Shown here one piece after another: positions 47,072-58,901 of a stretch of DNA of 64,000 nucleotides; positions within the stretch are counted from its first letter, which is position 1; the number at the start of each line of letters is the position of its first letter. The notes beneath the pieces were generated by a model. It saw nothing but the letters and a program-made list of their open reading frames with translations, did not search any database and was not told where the DNA came from. The DNA is taken from positions 558,001-622,000 of the forward strand of contig BLAL01000261.1 in the NCBI GenBank assembly GCA_015698045.1, given 5' to 3'. The DNA is from Rhizophagus clarus. Lineage: Eukaryota > Glomeromycota > Glomeromycetes > Glomerales > Glomeraceae. A program made the translations under genes and the position numbers.

Positions 47072-47957
47072 TTTTACCTCTATTACTACTCCCAATGAAG
47101 TCCATCAGGCAGATGTTCTTTACATGCCCTATGACAAAGTAGAACGAGTTACCTATCTTTTTTACCTTAATATGGTTGATGTGGCTTCGAGATATAAAGC
47201 CTTTATCCCTATTGGTGCATATAGTGTTAAGGATAGGCAGGGAATCTTAACTTCTGCTACTATTGTTCGATCACTTGAAAAAATCTATGATGATCCTGAA
47301 TGTCCTTTGGTCTGGCCAAAATTATTAATTACTGATAGAGGATCAGAGTTTAAAGGTGATTGTGAGAAAATAATGAAAGAGCATAGCATAAAAATTCAGA
47401 AGGCCAAATCTAAGCATACTATGGGTATTGTTGAAAGGTATAATCGCACCTTAGTTGAAAAGCTATTTCCTTCCCAGGATGCTTCTGATCTCTTGACTTT
47501 AGATAGATGATCCAAGGCTTGGGTAAAGAATTTGCTGATAGTTATTGAGAACATTAATAATTCTATCACATGTCAGCTTGGTATTTCTCCTGTTGATGCA
47601 ATAAAGGAAAAAGAGGTCTTTGCTAAGCCTTCTTACCTTCAGGATGGTCCTATAGGCTTTGATGAGGAAAAGCTTTCTAGCGATATATTAGTAAGATATT
47701 TGTTGTATCCTATTGATTTGGACGATGGGAGACGTCGTACTGGTGACTTGAATTAGTCTTCACGTATTTATCATATCCGGGAATCTATGATGCAAAAAAA
47801 TCAGCCGGTCTTGTACTGACTGGAAGAAGTCCCCTTTGGACTAACTGATGATGATGATTACGTAGTCAAACATCCTGAAAGATCTTTTGTGCAAGAAGAG
47901 TTAATGGTTATTCCCTTTGATACTGAATTGCCTCCTCAGTGGGTCTTATCAAATTGA
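47072..47957 (+). pseudogene. Maverick integrase, catalytic core and C-terminus (split gene)
   Basis: From 47,072 the frame continues FTSITTPNEVHQADVLYMPY with the first catalytic Asp, then LLITDRGSEFKGD with the second Asp, and GIVERYNRTLVEKLF with the Glu: the DDE triad of retroviral-type (rve) integrases. The C-terminal part has PVDAIKEKEV, RIYHIRESMMQKNQPVLY and HPERSFVQEELMVIPFDTEL. In-frame stops: TGA 47,508, TAG 47,754 and TGA 47,817; each sits where Trp (TGG) is plausible (LDR-stop-SKAWVKN, LN-stop-SSRIYH, VLY-stop-LEE). Final TGA is at 47,955. It joins DNA ends to target DNA during Maverick insertion. Confidence 0.8.
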
Positions 47958-48332
47958 CGACAAGAAGTCTTCAGTTTCTTCATTAACCTGTTCTTTCGTA
48001 TTGAAATAATCCTTAGCTAATTTATAATATAACTTATATAGGTCTATAACAGTATTGAGAATTTTTGGATCTTTTCCATACCAAGATTTGTAGTCATCCA
48101 TGATTTGATGATACTTATCCTTAGTTGGGAACAATCTTTTTGCATTTTCTAGAATAAATTCATCAGGGTCTTCTGCCTGACGCAATTTCTTGACTCTTTC
48201 TTTATAGCTTTGCATAAATTTGCCATCCTTTGGCTTTCTATAATAGATTCCTGCCTTAATAACATTTATTAATGCCTGCTCAACCTGCTGGAAGGTGGGC
48301 TTGGCTTCGGGTAATTGACTTTGTGTACTCAT
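47949..48332 (-). CDS. 127-aa conserved Maverick-associated protein, unknown function
   Basis: Intact frame starting MSTQSQLPEAKPTFQQVEQA, mostly helical and charged, with KSWYGKDPKILNTVIDLYKL near the C-terminus and an acidic end. It overlaps the last 9 bp of the integrase gene in convergent orientation. It is the only uninterrupted gene in the element. No family is assigned. It may be a small DNA-binding or structural protein. Confidence 0.6.
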   Translation of the reverse strand: MSTQSQLPEAKPTFQQVEQALINVIKAGIYYRKPKDGKFMQSYKERVKKLRQAEDPDEFILENAKRLFPTKDKYHQIMDDYKSWYGKDPKILNTVIDLYKLYYKLAKDYFNTKEQVNEETEDFLSSI

Positions 48333-48428
48333 TGTGTAAAAGTATTTGGTTTATTATATGTTACTTATATAAACTTTTTATTTTAAATTATTATTTATTA
48401 TTTAATATAAGAAAAAAATATTTACATT

Positions 48429-48683
48429 ATGTATAGTGAATATACTTGTCCATTTATTCGTTACTCTGGTGAAATTTGTGGAAGATCTTGCATGCGTGAA
48501 GATGGGTGCTCAATTCATTGAAAATATGTTCAAAAATTAGCTAATAAACAACATGTTCCTTGTAGTGAATGTGGAAGATTTACTAGATCATATTCTGGTC
48601 GATATCCAGCTCATATAAAAGGGTTTTATATCTCTAAACACTATCAGAGATTGCGCTCTAGGGCTTTTCAGAATGTCAGCTAA
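48429..48683 (+). pseudogene. Small Cys/His (zinc-binding) protein at the Maverick right end
   Basis: An 84-residue frame with in-frame TGA at 48,519. Pattern: YTCPFIRYSGEICGRSCMRE, GCSIH-stop-KYVQK, CSECGRFTRSYSGRYPAHI and a basic end RLRSRAFQNVS. The last ~60 bp lie inside the right inverted repeat, so the left repeat also carries this C-terminus. Same general layout as the 22,424 protein. Probably zinc-binding; role unknown. Confidence 0.5.
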
Positions 48684-49399
48684 GCTATTAAAATTTTGGT
48701 ACCTTGCGCCAGAATTTTGGTATCTTTAATCTTTGTATACCCAGAAATTTTGGTACCCCAGAGGTAAGACTTTTTTTTTCATATAACTTTTTGTCCCTGT
48801 ATTTTGGTAAAGAATTGGCTCTAGAATGATTTTTTGTATATCAAGAAATTATTGGTTTACTAGAATAGGTTCAATGGCCCTTTTGATTTACTTTCTATCA
48901 TTCAAGATTTTGGTACCTTCCCTTTAGTCATGATACCAAAATTTGATCTTTGTTTACAACTATAAATCAGTTTTTGAATTAATTCTAGTATAACATAAAA
49001 ATATGATATGCAAATTATGCTTGACAGGTCGAACGCTGAACACACTCAGACACTTCGGTCCTTGGTGTTCAGCGTTCTCCTAAGAGGCAAGCAATATGGC
49101 ATACTTTTTTCATTATATTATTTGAGATTAAAATCAGGCCAGCGCGTTAACAAAGATGGTTATCTCCTTTAACTTGAAAACTAAAAAATTGGGTAAAAGG
49201 ATATGTTAACAAAATTTGTGCTTCAGCCTGATTTAAAACTTAAATTCAATATCGTATTTCGCTATATTTCCTGATCTTGAAAACAAATTTGGGTTAAAAA
49301 AAGATTACATAAATTTCGTATATCAGAAAATAAGCCAGGAGAAGCTTATACTAATTATACCTATTCGGAAATCTTGTCCTAGAACCCCCATTTTGTTCT
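48623..49399 (-). repeat. Right terminal inverted repeat of the Maverick
   Basis: 777 bp, reverse complement of the left repeat. The outermost bases TTTTGTTCT end at 49,399; TGAAGC follows at 49,403-49,408. Confidence 0.85.
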
Positions 49400-52300
49400 A
49401 TATGAAGCCATATGTTATAAATATCCCATATAATTCAATAGTTACTATAAAAGGATATGGATGAATTTCATAAGGTGATGGTAGGACACAGGAGCAATCT
49501 TTTAGGATGAAAAACCAGTTTGAAGTTTTAATAAATTAGTTATATAAATAACAGATATATCTGTATTCCCATATAACCAATAAACTCACAAATTGCACTA
49601 CCTTGCAAAAAAAAAAAAGAATATTTTTAAAGCTTTTAATTTTTTTTCATTGGATTTTATTAATAGCGTAGTCCTTTTTTTATATAACATAGTGCAGTTG
49701 CAGTTATGTTTTGCACTGCCTATTTTTAAGTTATTTTACTATAGAAGTATAGAGTAGTCTTTCTTTTTAATTTACTTTGAAGGTTTCATTTGTATTTTTT
49801 TTTTTTTGTTTATTTTTATATTACACAAATTTTTTATTGGTTAATTTTGAAAGAATGGAATTTGCATGAAGGTGCTTTCAGGCAGACTGAGGAGCATGGT
49901 ATGCATTATTTCCTTTTAAATAGGACTGCATTATGGTGAATTAGTATGTACAGTACAGCTGCATATTTTAACAAAAGGTCATAGTGACCTATAAAGGAAA
50001 CGTCGCTGTAACTTAACTACTTTGCCGAGGAATAGTATATGATGATTTTTTAGTTTTATCATAAAGGTTATATAGTGTAATAATACGAGTTCTAAAACTA
50101 TTGTATTCATTTCTAACAAAAGAATAAAAAAAAAGAGAAAATAAATACCTATTTTTAGAACATATTAATTAATTTTTTATTTTTATTTTTATTTAAATAA
50201 AAAAAAAAGATAATTGAAATATAAAATATAACAAAATTAATTCAATATAAAAAACTAGTCTAAGTAAGTAGTGAAAAATAATTAAATTAAAGAATAACTA
50301 AAAATTTTTGATACAGTTATCATATTAATTTTATATCATACATCTAAGACAAACAAAAACATTTAATGAGGTCCTGCAAAATACTAATTTATATTACCTT
50401 TACCTGGAATATCAACACCTTAAAATTATTAACCTATTATAAGAAGTAAATTGTCTTAGATATTTTTATAGATATTTGTTGGATATTCTTTTTTTATAAA
50501 GATAATATATGATAAATTAAAATATAAAATATTAGTTTTAAATAAAAAAAAAGTACTTTAATATTAATATTTATTTAATAATTTAAAATAATATATTATA
50601 TAATAAAAGTATAATAATTAATAATTATATATTTATAAATAAATAATAATAAATATTACAAATAATTAAATATATCATTTATTTAGAATATTATTAATAG
50701 AAATAATTTGATTAAATAATGTATTGTAATTCTTATATATTTTATTAAACTCAATTTTTTTTAATATAAGATTATTATATAAATAAATATTTGATTGAAA
50801 TAAATAATAATTATAATATGAAATAAAAATATTGGAAGAAGAATGATAAATGAAAATAAAATAAATGCTTTTTGATTTAAAAGTCTTATGTAAATATAAA
50901 TCTAAATATTAAAATAGAAGATATTAGTTAAATTATTATTTTTAAAGTTAATCATATAATAGGAAATAGGAAATTTAATTAATATTTTTTTTCTTTAAAT
51001 AGCTAGATTTTAATGTATCAGATCATTTTATTTTTTTAATGAAATATTTATTGTTTTATTTAAAATTTGTTAATTTTTATTTATTTTTTTTTTTTTTATA
51101 ATTTATAATAATACATTGTATTATATAAATTAATATTAGCTATTAGTATTTAATTTATTATATTTTAGAGAAATACTATCAGTTCAATTAAGTTAATCTA
51201 ATTTATAAAAAAGATAATTTAATAATATTATTAAATCAGTTAATTTCATATATATATATATATCAAAGTTTAAATATAAAATTATGTAAGATTATTAAAT
51301 TTGATATACAGTATATTAAGCATATTTATTAGCAGAACTATTTCTTACGTATTAGAATTGCTACATAATCTATCTAAATGATCCAAGTTCATTATTACAT
51401 GCGTGAGAAACTATGATTGAAAAAAAAAAATGCATATTTATTATGTATAAAATTTAAAAGTTATGGTGTACTTGTAATTTGACTTATGCTTATCAAATGT
51501 ATATTTTTTTCTTACAAATACAATCTAAACTTAGATCAGTTAGATGTATAGATATGTTGTTAATTTTGATATTACAAAAAATTTGACATTATTATGATTT
51601 TGTTATCAACGCATGAATAGGGGATGAAGATAGATAGGAGAATTTTAATTATTGGTATACATACCAGATACTGTAATTCTCGGATTTTCACAGTTAGGGA
51701 AATTATTTAATCCGTTAAAACATACGAACGTGTTACTGTTATTCAAAATATTACGTACTCAAAAATATCAAAATAATAACATCGTGATTTATTTGATAAA
51801 TAATTACTGTATATATTACGTAAAAAGTTCGAAGTATACTAAAGTTCGGATAATTAAATTCTTATAACGATATGATTTATTCATTTAATTGGGTAATTAA
51901 CGATATGATTCAATCATTCAATTGGATATGTAACGATATATTAATTGAATATGTAACGATATGATTCAATCATTTAATCGAATATGTAACGATGTGATTT
52001 ATTCATTTAATCGGACATGTAATGATGTGATTCATCAATTTAATCGGATGTATTTGTAATTTATTAGTCATACGAAAAGGAAGAATCTATCGTTTGCAAA
52101 CCTAAGCATGTAAATCCGACAAATAATTTCTTTGTAACACGTGAATGATTGAGACAGGGGAAGAATTTATCAGGGAACGTATAGCGATTACGTATGATAA
52201 CACGTGATTTAACCAATCAACCATTGGGTTGTACGAAGTAAAATGAAATAAATATTTCGTTGCAAATCAAAAATATTCAACCATGATAACAATATAATAA

Positions 52301-52604
52301 CATAATAATAAATATAATCCGTATTAATATAAATATAAATTTATTAAAAAGATAGATATAATAATAATAATTTTATGATTTTATTTAGATAAAGTACATT
52401 AATTTTTTTAATCTAAAGTAATTTAACAATAATAAATTAATTCTAAGAATTTTCTAAAATTGCAAAAAGAATTTTTTTTTTTTTTTGAATTTTGATAATC
52501 TAAAAATATTTATTTTATCTGTATGATATCGATAAATTATAGTGTACAAGTTATATCAATAACACAAATATACCTGATATCAATTAATCAAATACCTAAA
52601 TTAA
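49400..52604. other. Extremely AT-rich intergenic DNA
   Basis: No convincing coding signal over 3 kb. 50,100-51,350 is almost pure A/T with a short TA run at about 51,248-51,262. A minisatellite lies at 51,867-52,050. Confidence 0.5.
51867..52050. repeat. Minisatellite of ~33-bp units
   Basis: About five copies of AACGATATGATTCAATCATT followed by TAATCGGATATGT, starting near 51,867, 51,901, 51,957, 51,990 and 52,023, with a truncated copy at about 51,934. Confidence 0.7.
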
Positions 52605-53661
52605 TCAAACACCTATAAAATAAAACGCCAAAGAAGTTGCAATGACCAGGAATGATGAAAGAATGAATGTAACAACGAAACGTTTTCCGATTCTTTTCCA
52701 TGAATGTTCTAAAAATAAAATAAAATAAATAAGTATGAATTCCGACAATATAAATGACAGAACGTTACACCAACTTACTTGAATCTATTAAATGAGGCTG
52801 AAGCATTATTAAATGTTGTAATTGTTGTTCAAAATTACCATATCGAACTTCATTCTTTTCTTTATTACTAGAACCATCAGATAGATTATCCAATAATTTT
52901 GAACATCTTTCAATGGACCTTAAATTCATTTCTCTTCTATTAGTAAAGATACTTTTATCTTTTTCATCATTGTAAAATAATAAATTTAAATTTCTGTGAT
53001 TATTATTAAAATCGATAGAAATATCAAAATCCAAATTATTTTGGTTCATAGTATCATTTATTTCATTATAATTAGGATACATTAATTCAAAAACTTTTTC
53101 AGCACAAGAAGCAATTTTCGCGAAAACTTGTTTTTCATCATCATTTGCATTATTCCATCTTTCCGAATAATTAATGTTGCAAGAAGAAGAAGTATCCAAA
53201 TGTTTCGCATACATTGGACAAGATTCATAATAACAAGGTTCTAAATTCTTAATAAAAATATCTTGATCGGAATCAGGTTTATAATAGAAGCCGACACCAT
53301 GACATTTGAAATTGGGTAGAATAAGTTCATAAAGATTAGAATGTAATAAAAATGATTCCTCAATATTCTTTCTAAGTTCCGATGAGATAACGGAATTGAT
53401 AATATCATCTAATTTATCTTTATTGAGAAGAACATGTTCCTTGGTGCAACCGTGTATATGGGTTTCAAAATCTATCTTGTATAAACAAGTAAAAAATTCT
53501 GTAATTCGTTGATCCTTCTCTCGGTCGGTATGTCCGGTATGTGTAAAAGATTTATATTGTCTTTCAACATTTTCTTTTGGACGTAATGAGAACTTGATTT
53601 GAATATCAGAAGGAAGTGAAAAATTCTTATTATCGGAAACTTGAGACGAAGTGTTATCCAT
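52605..53661 (-). CDS. Tail-anchored protein of unknown function, 2 exons
   Basis: Exons 53,661-52,779 and 52,708-52,605 (GTAAGT...TTTTTAG, phase 1) give 328 residues. Start MDNTSSQVSDNKNFSLPSDI. The cytosolic part contains LRPKENVERQYKSFTHTGHT, a Cys-containing central region (PCYYESCPMYAKHL) and an Asn-rich stretch. Exon 2 supplies a basic flank (HSWKRIGKRF) and one C-terminal membrane helix, VVTFILSSFLVIATSLAFYF, ending IGV. This topology suggests tail anchoring in an intracellular membrane. No family recognised; likely lineage-specific. No lesions. Confidence 0.6.
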
Positions 53662-54687
53662 CTTTTTTTTTTTTAATTTAAAGAAATAAAAAGTTTTTTT
53701 TTTTTAAAAAAAAAAAAATAAAAAAAAAAAAAAGAAGGAACTATCTAAAATTTTTTATTTAATTTTTATAATGAAATAAATTCGGGAAATAATTTTTTTA
53801 GTTTTATTCACTAACAATAAAAAAGAAAACTTATATATATCGAATAAATCATGAAAATCTTATTTTTGTTGTATTGTGAAATGTTTATCATTTGTTTATC
53901 GGTGCTCTTTATAAAGAAATACACAGTTTTTCATGTGAAATACGTGAAAAATTCTTGTTATCTTAAGGGTCAGGAGAAGAAAAAGGGAAAGTTGTGAAGC
54001 CAAGCCCCAATAAAATTTGAAGCCCCCAATAAATTTTAACTTTCATTTTTTTTTTTTACTCCCAATTAAAAATTGATATAATTGGATAAGAAATGAAATC
54101 CCTTGTTAATAACATAAAAACGAATTCTAATTCCTCAAAGTAAAACAACGATCATTTAAGTGAAAAAAGGAATTTTTTTTTGAACATCTTAACTTTACAC
54201 GGTTTAACGTTAATGCACCAATTAAAAAATTACTTCCCGTAAAAGGATTCGAATAACAAAACTTCAAAAAGTAACAATAACAAGGTCGGGTAACCCCTGT
54301 GAAATATTCTCCTTTTCGGACAAACAATTCCGTCGTTCTTTTCAAAAAATAGAAAAATTAAAATGATAATGAACGATAACAGATAATGACGAAATGATTT
54401 GAGTAATTTATGATTTGTTGTTTTTTAGTTAGAGTTGGAGCACAAAAAGAATTAATAATAAATATACAACAAAAAAAAAAATTTTTTTTTTTTATTTATT
54501 TATTTATTTTTTTTATTTTATTTTATTTATTTTATTTTATTTTTTTTTTTTTTTTTGTAATCCAGTGTTTTAATTAAAATATTTCATTATCTGTTATTTT
54601 TTTATATTTTTATCAGTCAATTTTTGTAGAACAAATATGTAAATAAAAAAAATTTTTTTTTTTTTTCAAAAATTACCCGAGATTTAC
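53662..54687. other. Homopolymer-rich intergenic DNA
   Basis: Upstream of the tail-anchored protein gene. Long A and T runs throughout (53,690-53,740, 54,470-54,560). A minus-strand frame at 54,345-54,127 is not convincing. Confidence 0.35.
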
Positions 54688-54850
54688 CATTAGACTTTCG
54701 GATCATGATTTTCTCGAGTATCCTTAAATCGGTTAAAAATTCGGTTAAATTACTATTATTCTTAAATTTAGTAATTTTAACTTGTAAACTAGACCAATAA
54801 TTCAATGATTCAATGGAGATCTGGAATGATCTTGAGAAGGTTTTTTTAAG
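54688..54850 (-). other. Orphan exon-like segment, unidentified
   Basis: The minus-strand frame reads KTFSRSFQISIESLNYWSSL then QVKITKFKNNSNLTEFLTDL and RILEKIMIRKSNG, ending at a GTAAAT donor (exon edge at 54,688). Composition is protein-like and the donor is good, but no partner exons were found nearby. May be a relic of a duplicated gene. Confidence 0.3.
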
Positions 54851-56174
54851 TTAAACAAAAAAATAAATGCAAAATAATAAACCTCCTTATTTCATTAGAT
54901 CAAAAACGTAAAACAAAATGAAAAAAAAAAATCAAGGTTAAAAAAAAAAAAAAAATACTTGTCCAATTGTCCATTGTTTTTTATTTTGTAAAAAAAATTA
55001 AAAAATTTTTTTTTTTTTCGAAACACAAAATTTGAAAAAATTTTTTTCTTTGTTTGAAACACGAAGAAAATTAACTATGAAATTTCGTATTACAAAAAAG
55101 ATTACTTTATACTTCATTAATTATTATTTTTTTTTCGGGTAAATAATTCTTTGTTAAAAAAAAATTCCGCGTGTTTATTCTGCTTAAATTCAAATAATTT
55201 AAACGTGCATTATGTGTTGATATAAATAAAATTAAAAAAAAAAAATTTTTTTTTTATTGTTTATCTAATAAAAAATTTTTTTCCTGTATGTACTATTTAT
55301 TACAGAAAGAAATTCATTGGTTCATAAATGATCAATTTTTTTTTGACTGTACATGCATAAGAAGTCAATTCCAGCAATTCCGTTTGTTTTTTGTTTGGAT
55401 AATTGCGAAATGTTTGCTCGGTTTCAAAAAACTAATTTATTACTACATTTGTTACATTAAAAAAAAAAAAAAACATGATTCTAAGAATTTGACGCGTGAA
55501 TCGAAAATACTGAGACGCGTTTTTTTTAAAGAATTTCTTTTTTAGTGAAATACCATAATAAATTTTTTTTATTACATTACATGTTTTAAAAAATTTATTT
55601 ATTTTTTTTTTTTTTCAACTCATTTATTAATTAATTTAATTACATTAAAGAGGGAGAGAAAAAAAAATTAAAAGGAATGTTCATGATAAAGAAACAAATA
55701 TTATTTAAAAAAAAAATTTTATACATTTCGAATAATAATAATAATTGTTCATTTCATTATTAGGAATTTTTTACATTTTCTACAGTTTTCTACATTTTTT
55801 TTTTTTGTTTTCTTTTTTTTTTATAGTAAAGAAAATGAATAAAAGAAGAATTTTTTTTTATACAATTGGGTATATATAATATATATAAAAAATTTTATCA
55901 AATAACATTATTCATGTCATTTGTTCTCAATCCCACAAAAAATCTCACGCCCAAACCGATTTTTTTTTTTTTAAAAAAAAAAAAAAAAATTATGTATATA
56001 AATGTTCTTTAGAGTATGTGTGTAAAATTATTATGTAAAGTGTGTGTAAAGTATTTAGTTAAATGTGAGTTGTATGTAAAAATATATGTCAAATATATGT
56101 AAAATATATAAAAGTACAGATATCAAATATGTACATTAAACCCTCGAAAATGAGAGTAAGAAATCGAAGATCAC
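54851..56174. other. Homopolymer-rich intergenic DNA
   Basis: Many A/T runs and no coding signal. 56,040-56,120 has degenerate AAATATATGT repeats. Confidence 0.4.
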
Positions 56175-57266
56175 TCATATCTTTTGACCAAAAAATCTGC
56201 AAGTTTTGAATACGGTTTGATTTTCTTCAATTTCTTTAACAAATTCCTTCAAGTATGAATCATACTGTTTAGGAGTAATTTCTAACTTTTTACAAATTAT
56301 ATTACTGTGTTGTTTAAAAGTAATTAATAAATCTTCCATTACCTATAAAATAATCAGAGAAAATATGAATATAAATTTATCAAATTAATCAAATTATTAA
56401 ATTCGTTTTTTACAAATACTTACCAATTCGCCGATAATGCCTCCCCATTTACCTACAGGTATATTGTTGGTTAGAATATTTGTATTCTTTAATTGATCGC
56501 AATTTGGTAATGAAGAAATCATTTTGGATAATGAAATATGATTTTCGAAACATGTTTTCACTAAAAAAAAAAAAAAGAGAGAGAGAGAGAGCGTTCGTTA
56601 ATCATGATCGTTGAATGGTCGGTTGTCATCGTCATTGTCGTCGTCGTGTTACTTACTGGCAGAAATTAATTTTTGAGTGATATGACCAACTTTTTCATTC
56701 TCAAATTCCATGTTCCAGGTAGTTATTTCTAACCATGCATCACATTTCATGATATTAATAATTTCATTTATTATATCATTTTGATAAAATGAATTTTCGT
56801 TATGCATATGTTCAATAAAATTAATATGTACATAAGAAAATGTTGAAGGAGAGAAAGGTAAATATTCGGATTTATTCGCGAGAACGAATTTTGTATTCTT
56901 TGGTCTTATTTCTGAAGGAAAGATTGGTATCAAGTCGATACCTGTAAAAGAACATTTTGAAAATTCGGTAGCCATGTCCAAAACCCATGTGCCAGGACCA
57001 CATTTGATTTCAAGAGCATTCATTCTTCCAGATTCCAATGAATCTTTAATCGGGGAACTATAATTACCCTTCCAGATATGTTTCAACAGGTACTGTTGAG
57101 AAACAATCCTATCGATTGTTTTGGAGTCGTACTTTACATCAAGATCTTTTTCATTATTTAATTCTGAAGTAATTAAATGAAAATGTTTTAATTCGCTCTC
57201 GCTTGCAAAAGATTTTTGTTTATGATGAATTTTAGGTGGCATCTTTTTTGATTGTTGTACTCCCAT
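56175..57266 (-). CDS. Class I SAM-dependent methyltransferase-like protein, 3 exons
   Basis: Exons 57,266-56,657, 56,560-56,424 and 56,342-56,175 join in phase (1, then 0) to 304 residues. The N-terminus is basic (MGVQQSKKMPPKIHHKQKSF) and MGxxxS-like, so N-myristoylation is conceivable. Residues ~95-115 read NALEIKCGPGTWVLDMATEF, a motif I variant (ExxCGxGxW), followed by CSFTGIDLIPIF (acidic motif II) and a SYVHINFIEHMHN post-motif. These proteins transfer a methyl group from S-adenosylmethionine; the substrate is unknown. The motif I Lys in place of Gly is unusual. Structure is intact, with GTAAGT donors. Confidence 0.75.
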
Positions 57267-57663
57267 TTTGAAATATTTTTAAAAAGAAGGTGATAAGTAT
57301 ATCAGAAGGAAGAGAAGAAAGACGATAATCTTTAAAGATGGATGGTTTGGTGTTTGGTAATTAAAAAAAAAATAAAAGAAAAAAGAGGGAAAGGAGTAGA
57401 TGATTATCTGTCAAAATTTTTAAATATTTTAAAGTGTTTTATTTTTTTCAGAGTTCGAATCCTGGGCGTTTTATATTGTTTGAACATGTACCGAATATAT
57501 ATATGGAAACAGTTCTTTTTAATTTCGTGTGATACCTCAAATGCATTATATTGTTGAGAATTATTATTAAAAAAAAAAAAATTAAAGTATAAGGAAATCT
57601 AATATATTTGAATCAGTAGTATTAGATATTAAAAATGCAGGGAGTAAATATTTGTTGTGTTAT

Positions 57664-57960
57664 CTAAACTAAATCATCATTCAGAAGCCATGATATACGA
57701 TCTTTAAGACAAATTCGGTTAAACATATTACCCATTCGCTCTAAATCAAAATAAAATATTTCTTTGACTCTTAATTCTCTAAGTTTTAAATTCATGATAT
57801 TAAGAAAGATTAAAGTTAAAATACTTTTTTTTTTACTTGGATCTCTTCGTACGAATAAAAGTTTTTTGTTTTTATAACGAGGAAAATTATTTGGTTGGAT
57901 GATATTAATTATTTTTATCTTAATAAAGTAACAAAACAGACTTATATGATATTTATTAAT
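57664..57960 (-). other. Orphan terminal-exon-like segment
   Basis: The minus-strand open frame lacks an early ATG but reads NIIQPNNFPRYKNKKLLFVR, then KSILTLIFLNIMNLKLRELR and MGNMFNRICLKDRISWLLND, ending at TAG 57,664. It looks like the last exon of a gene on the minus strand or a relic; about 400 bp upstream of the methyltransferase start. No family. Confidence 0.3.
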
Positions 57961-58868
57961 TTGGGTTCATTGTCAAGATATCCGAACCATATTTTTTTTT
58001 TATTCTTTTCTTGTCATCTTTTAAACCAATTTTGGTCACAATTTCATTGTCTTTAAACTTATTAATGCTTCATTCATTATCGTATCCGTTATTATTTATT
58101 ATCATATCGTATCGTTTTTTATCCACGTTTTTTCAAATAAAAAAAAAAAAAATAAAAAAATAATGTTTTTTTTTTTTTTTTTGACATAAAACTATTCGTG
58201 TTCATTTATGGGTATCGTCATTGCATAGTCAAGGGTACCCCATACGAAAGATGATCATTTTTTAATTTACATAATCAATAATTTTGTTTAAAAAAAATGA
58301 ATTTGTATTTAAAAAACTTTTTTTATTGAAATAAACAAAATTAGAATAATATAATAAATAAATCACCGAATTTAGTAAAATAATATTAAAAAGTCGGTTC
58401 TCGAATCTTTTTCAGTTTGTTTTATGCTGTGATATGAGAAAGTAATTTTGATATTACATAATTTCCAATATATTTATTTGAATAATTGAAATAATAAAAA
58501 GGATAATATGTACGAATCTTAAAAAAAAAAATTTTTTTTTTTTTTTTTTTTTTTTTTACGCATGAATAATATTATTCATTTTCCGTTAGTTCCTAAATAA
58601 CAATAGTAAAGTAAAAAAAAAAAAAAACTTTTTTCTCTCATTATCATAACAAATTAAGATATTTATTGTACGAATTTACTGAATTGTTACGAATATTACG
58701 AATTTTTTTTTTTGGTTGATTTCTTTTGTGTACATGTATAAAGAAAATTTTTTTTTTTTTCCTTCCTTTTTCTTCTTTTTCATTTTTAAAATGATGATTA
58801 TTTATTTACAAAGTTTCAAGAGTTGGATTATTAAAAAAAAAAGAACAAATTAAAATTCTCAGAATCTT

Positions 58869-58901
<33 letters not shown>

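Larger units (their letters stand above)
29768..49399. mobile_element. Maverick/Polinton-like DNA transposon, full length with nested insertions
   Basis: The element is bounded by ~778-bp inverted repeats (29,768-30,545 and 48,623-49,399) that start with 5'-AG (AGAACAAAATGGGGGTTC), as Mavericks do. It carries a PolB with the NLYGWAMS / MDTDS motifs and a retroviral-type integrase with the Maverick N-terminal region, the two hallmark genes. TGAAGC lies immediately outside the left end and 3 bp outside the right end (49,403-49,408), so a 6-bp duplication with a small indel is likely. Total span is 19.6 kb, of which 5.8 kb and 1.5 kb are later insertions. Double jelly-roll capsid, packaging ATPase and adenovirus-type protease were not found; a Gag/retropepsin polyprotein is present instead. 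Essentially every gene carries nonsense or frameshift lesions. Confidence 0.85.

Noticed and set aside
18173-48683. Alternative genetic code (stop codons read as Gln, Arg or Trp)
   Set aside because: All three stop codons occur internally at different presumed residues, together with frameshifts, while intact neighbouring genes terminate normally with TAG and TGA. Decay explains this better.
54127-54345. 72-codon minus-strand frame
   Set aside because: Bounded by homopolymers, no splice partners, no recognisable motif.
55288-55545. 85-codon plus-strand frame
   Set aside because: Low-complexity A/T sequence ending in a lysine run; no support.
57445-57475. tRNA gene suggested by GAGTTCGAATCCTGG
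   Set aside because: The T-loop-like sequence is isolated; no acceptor, D or anticodon stems fit around it.
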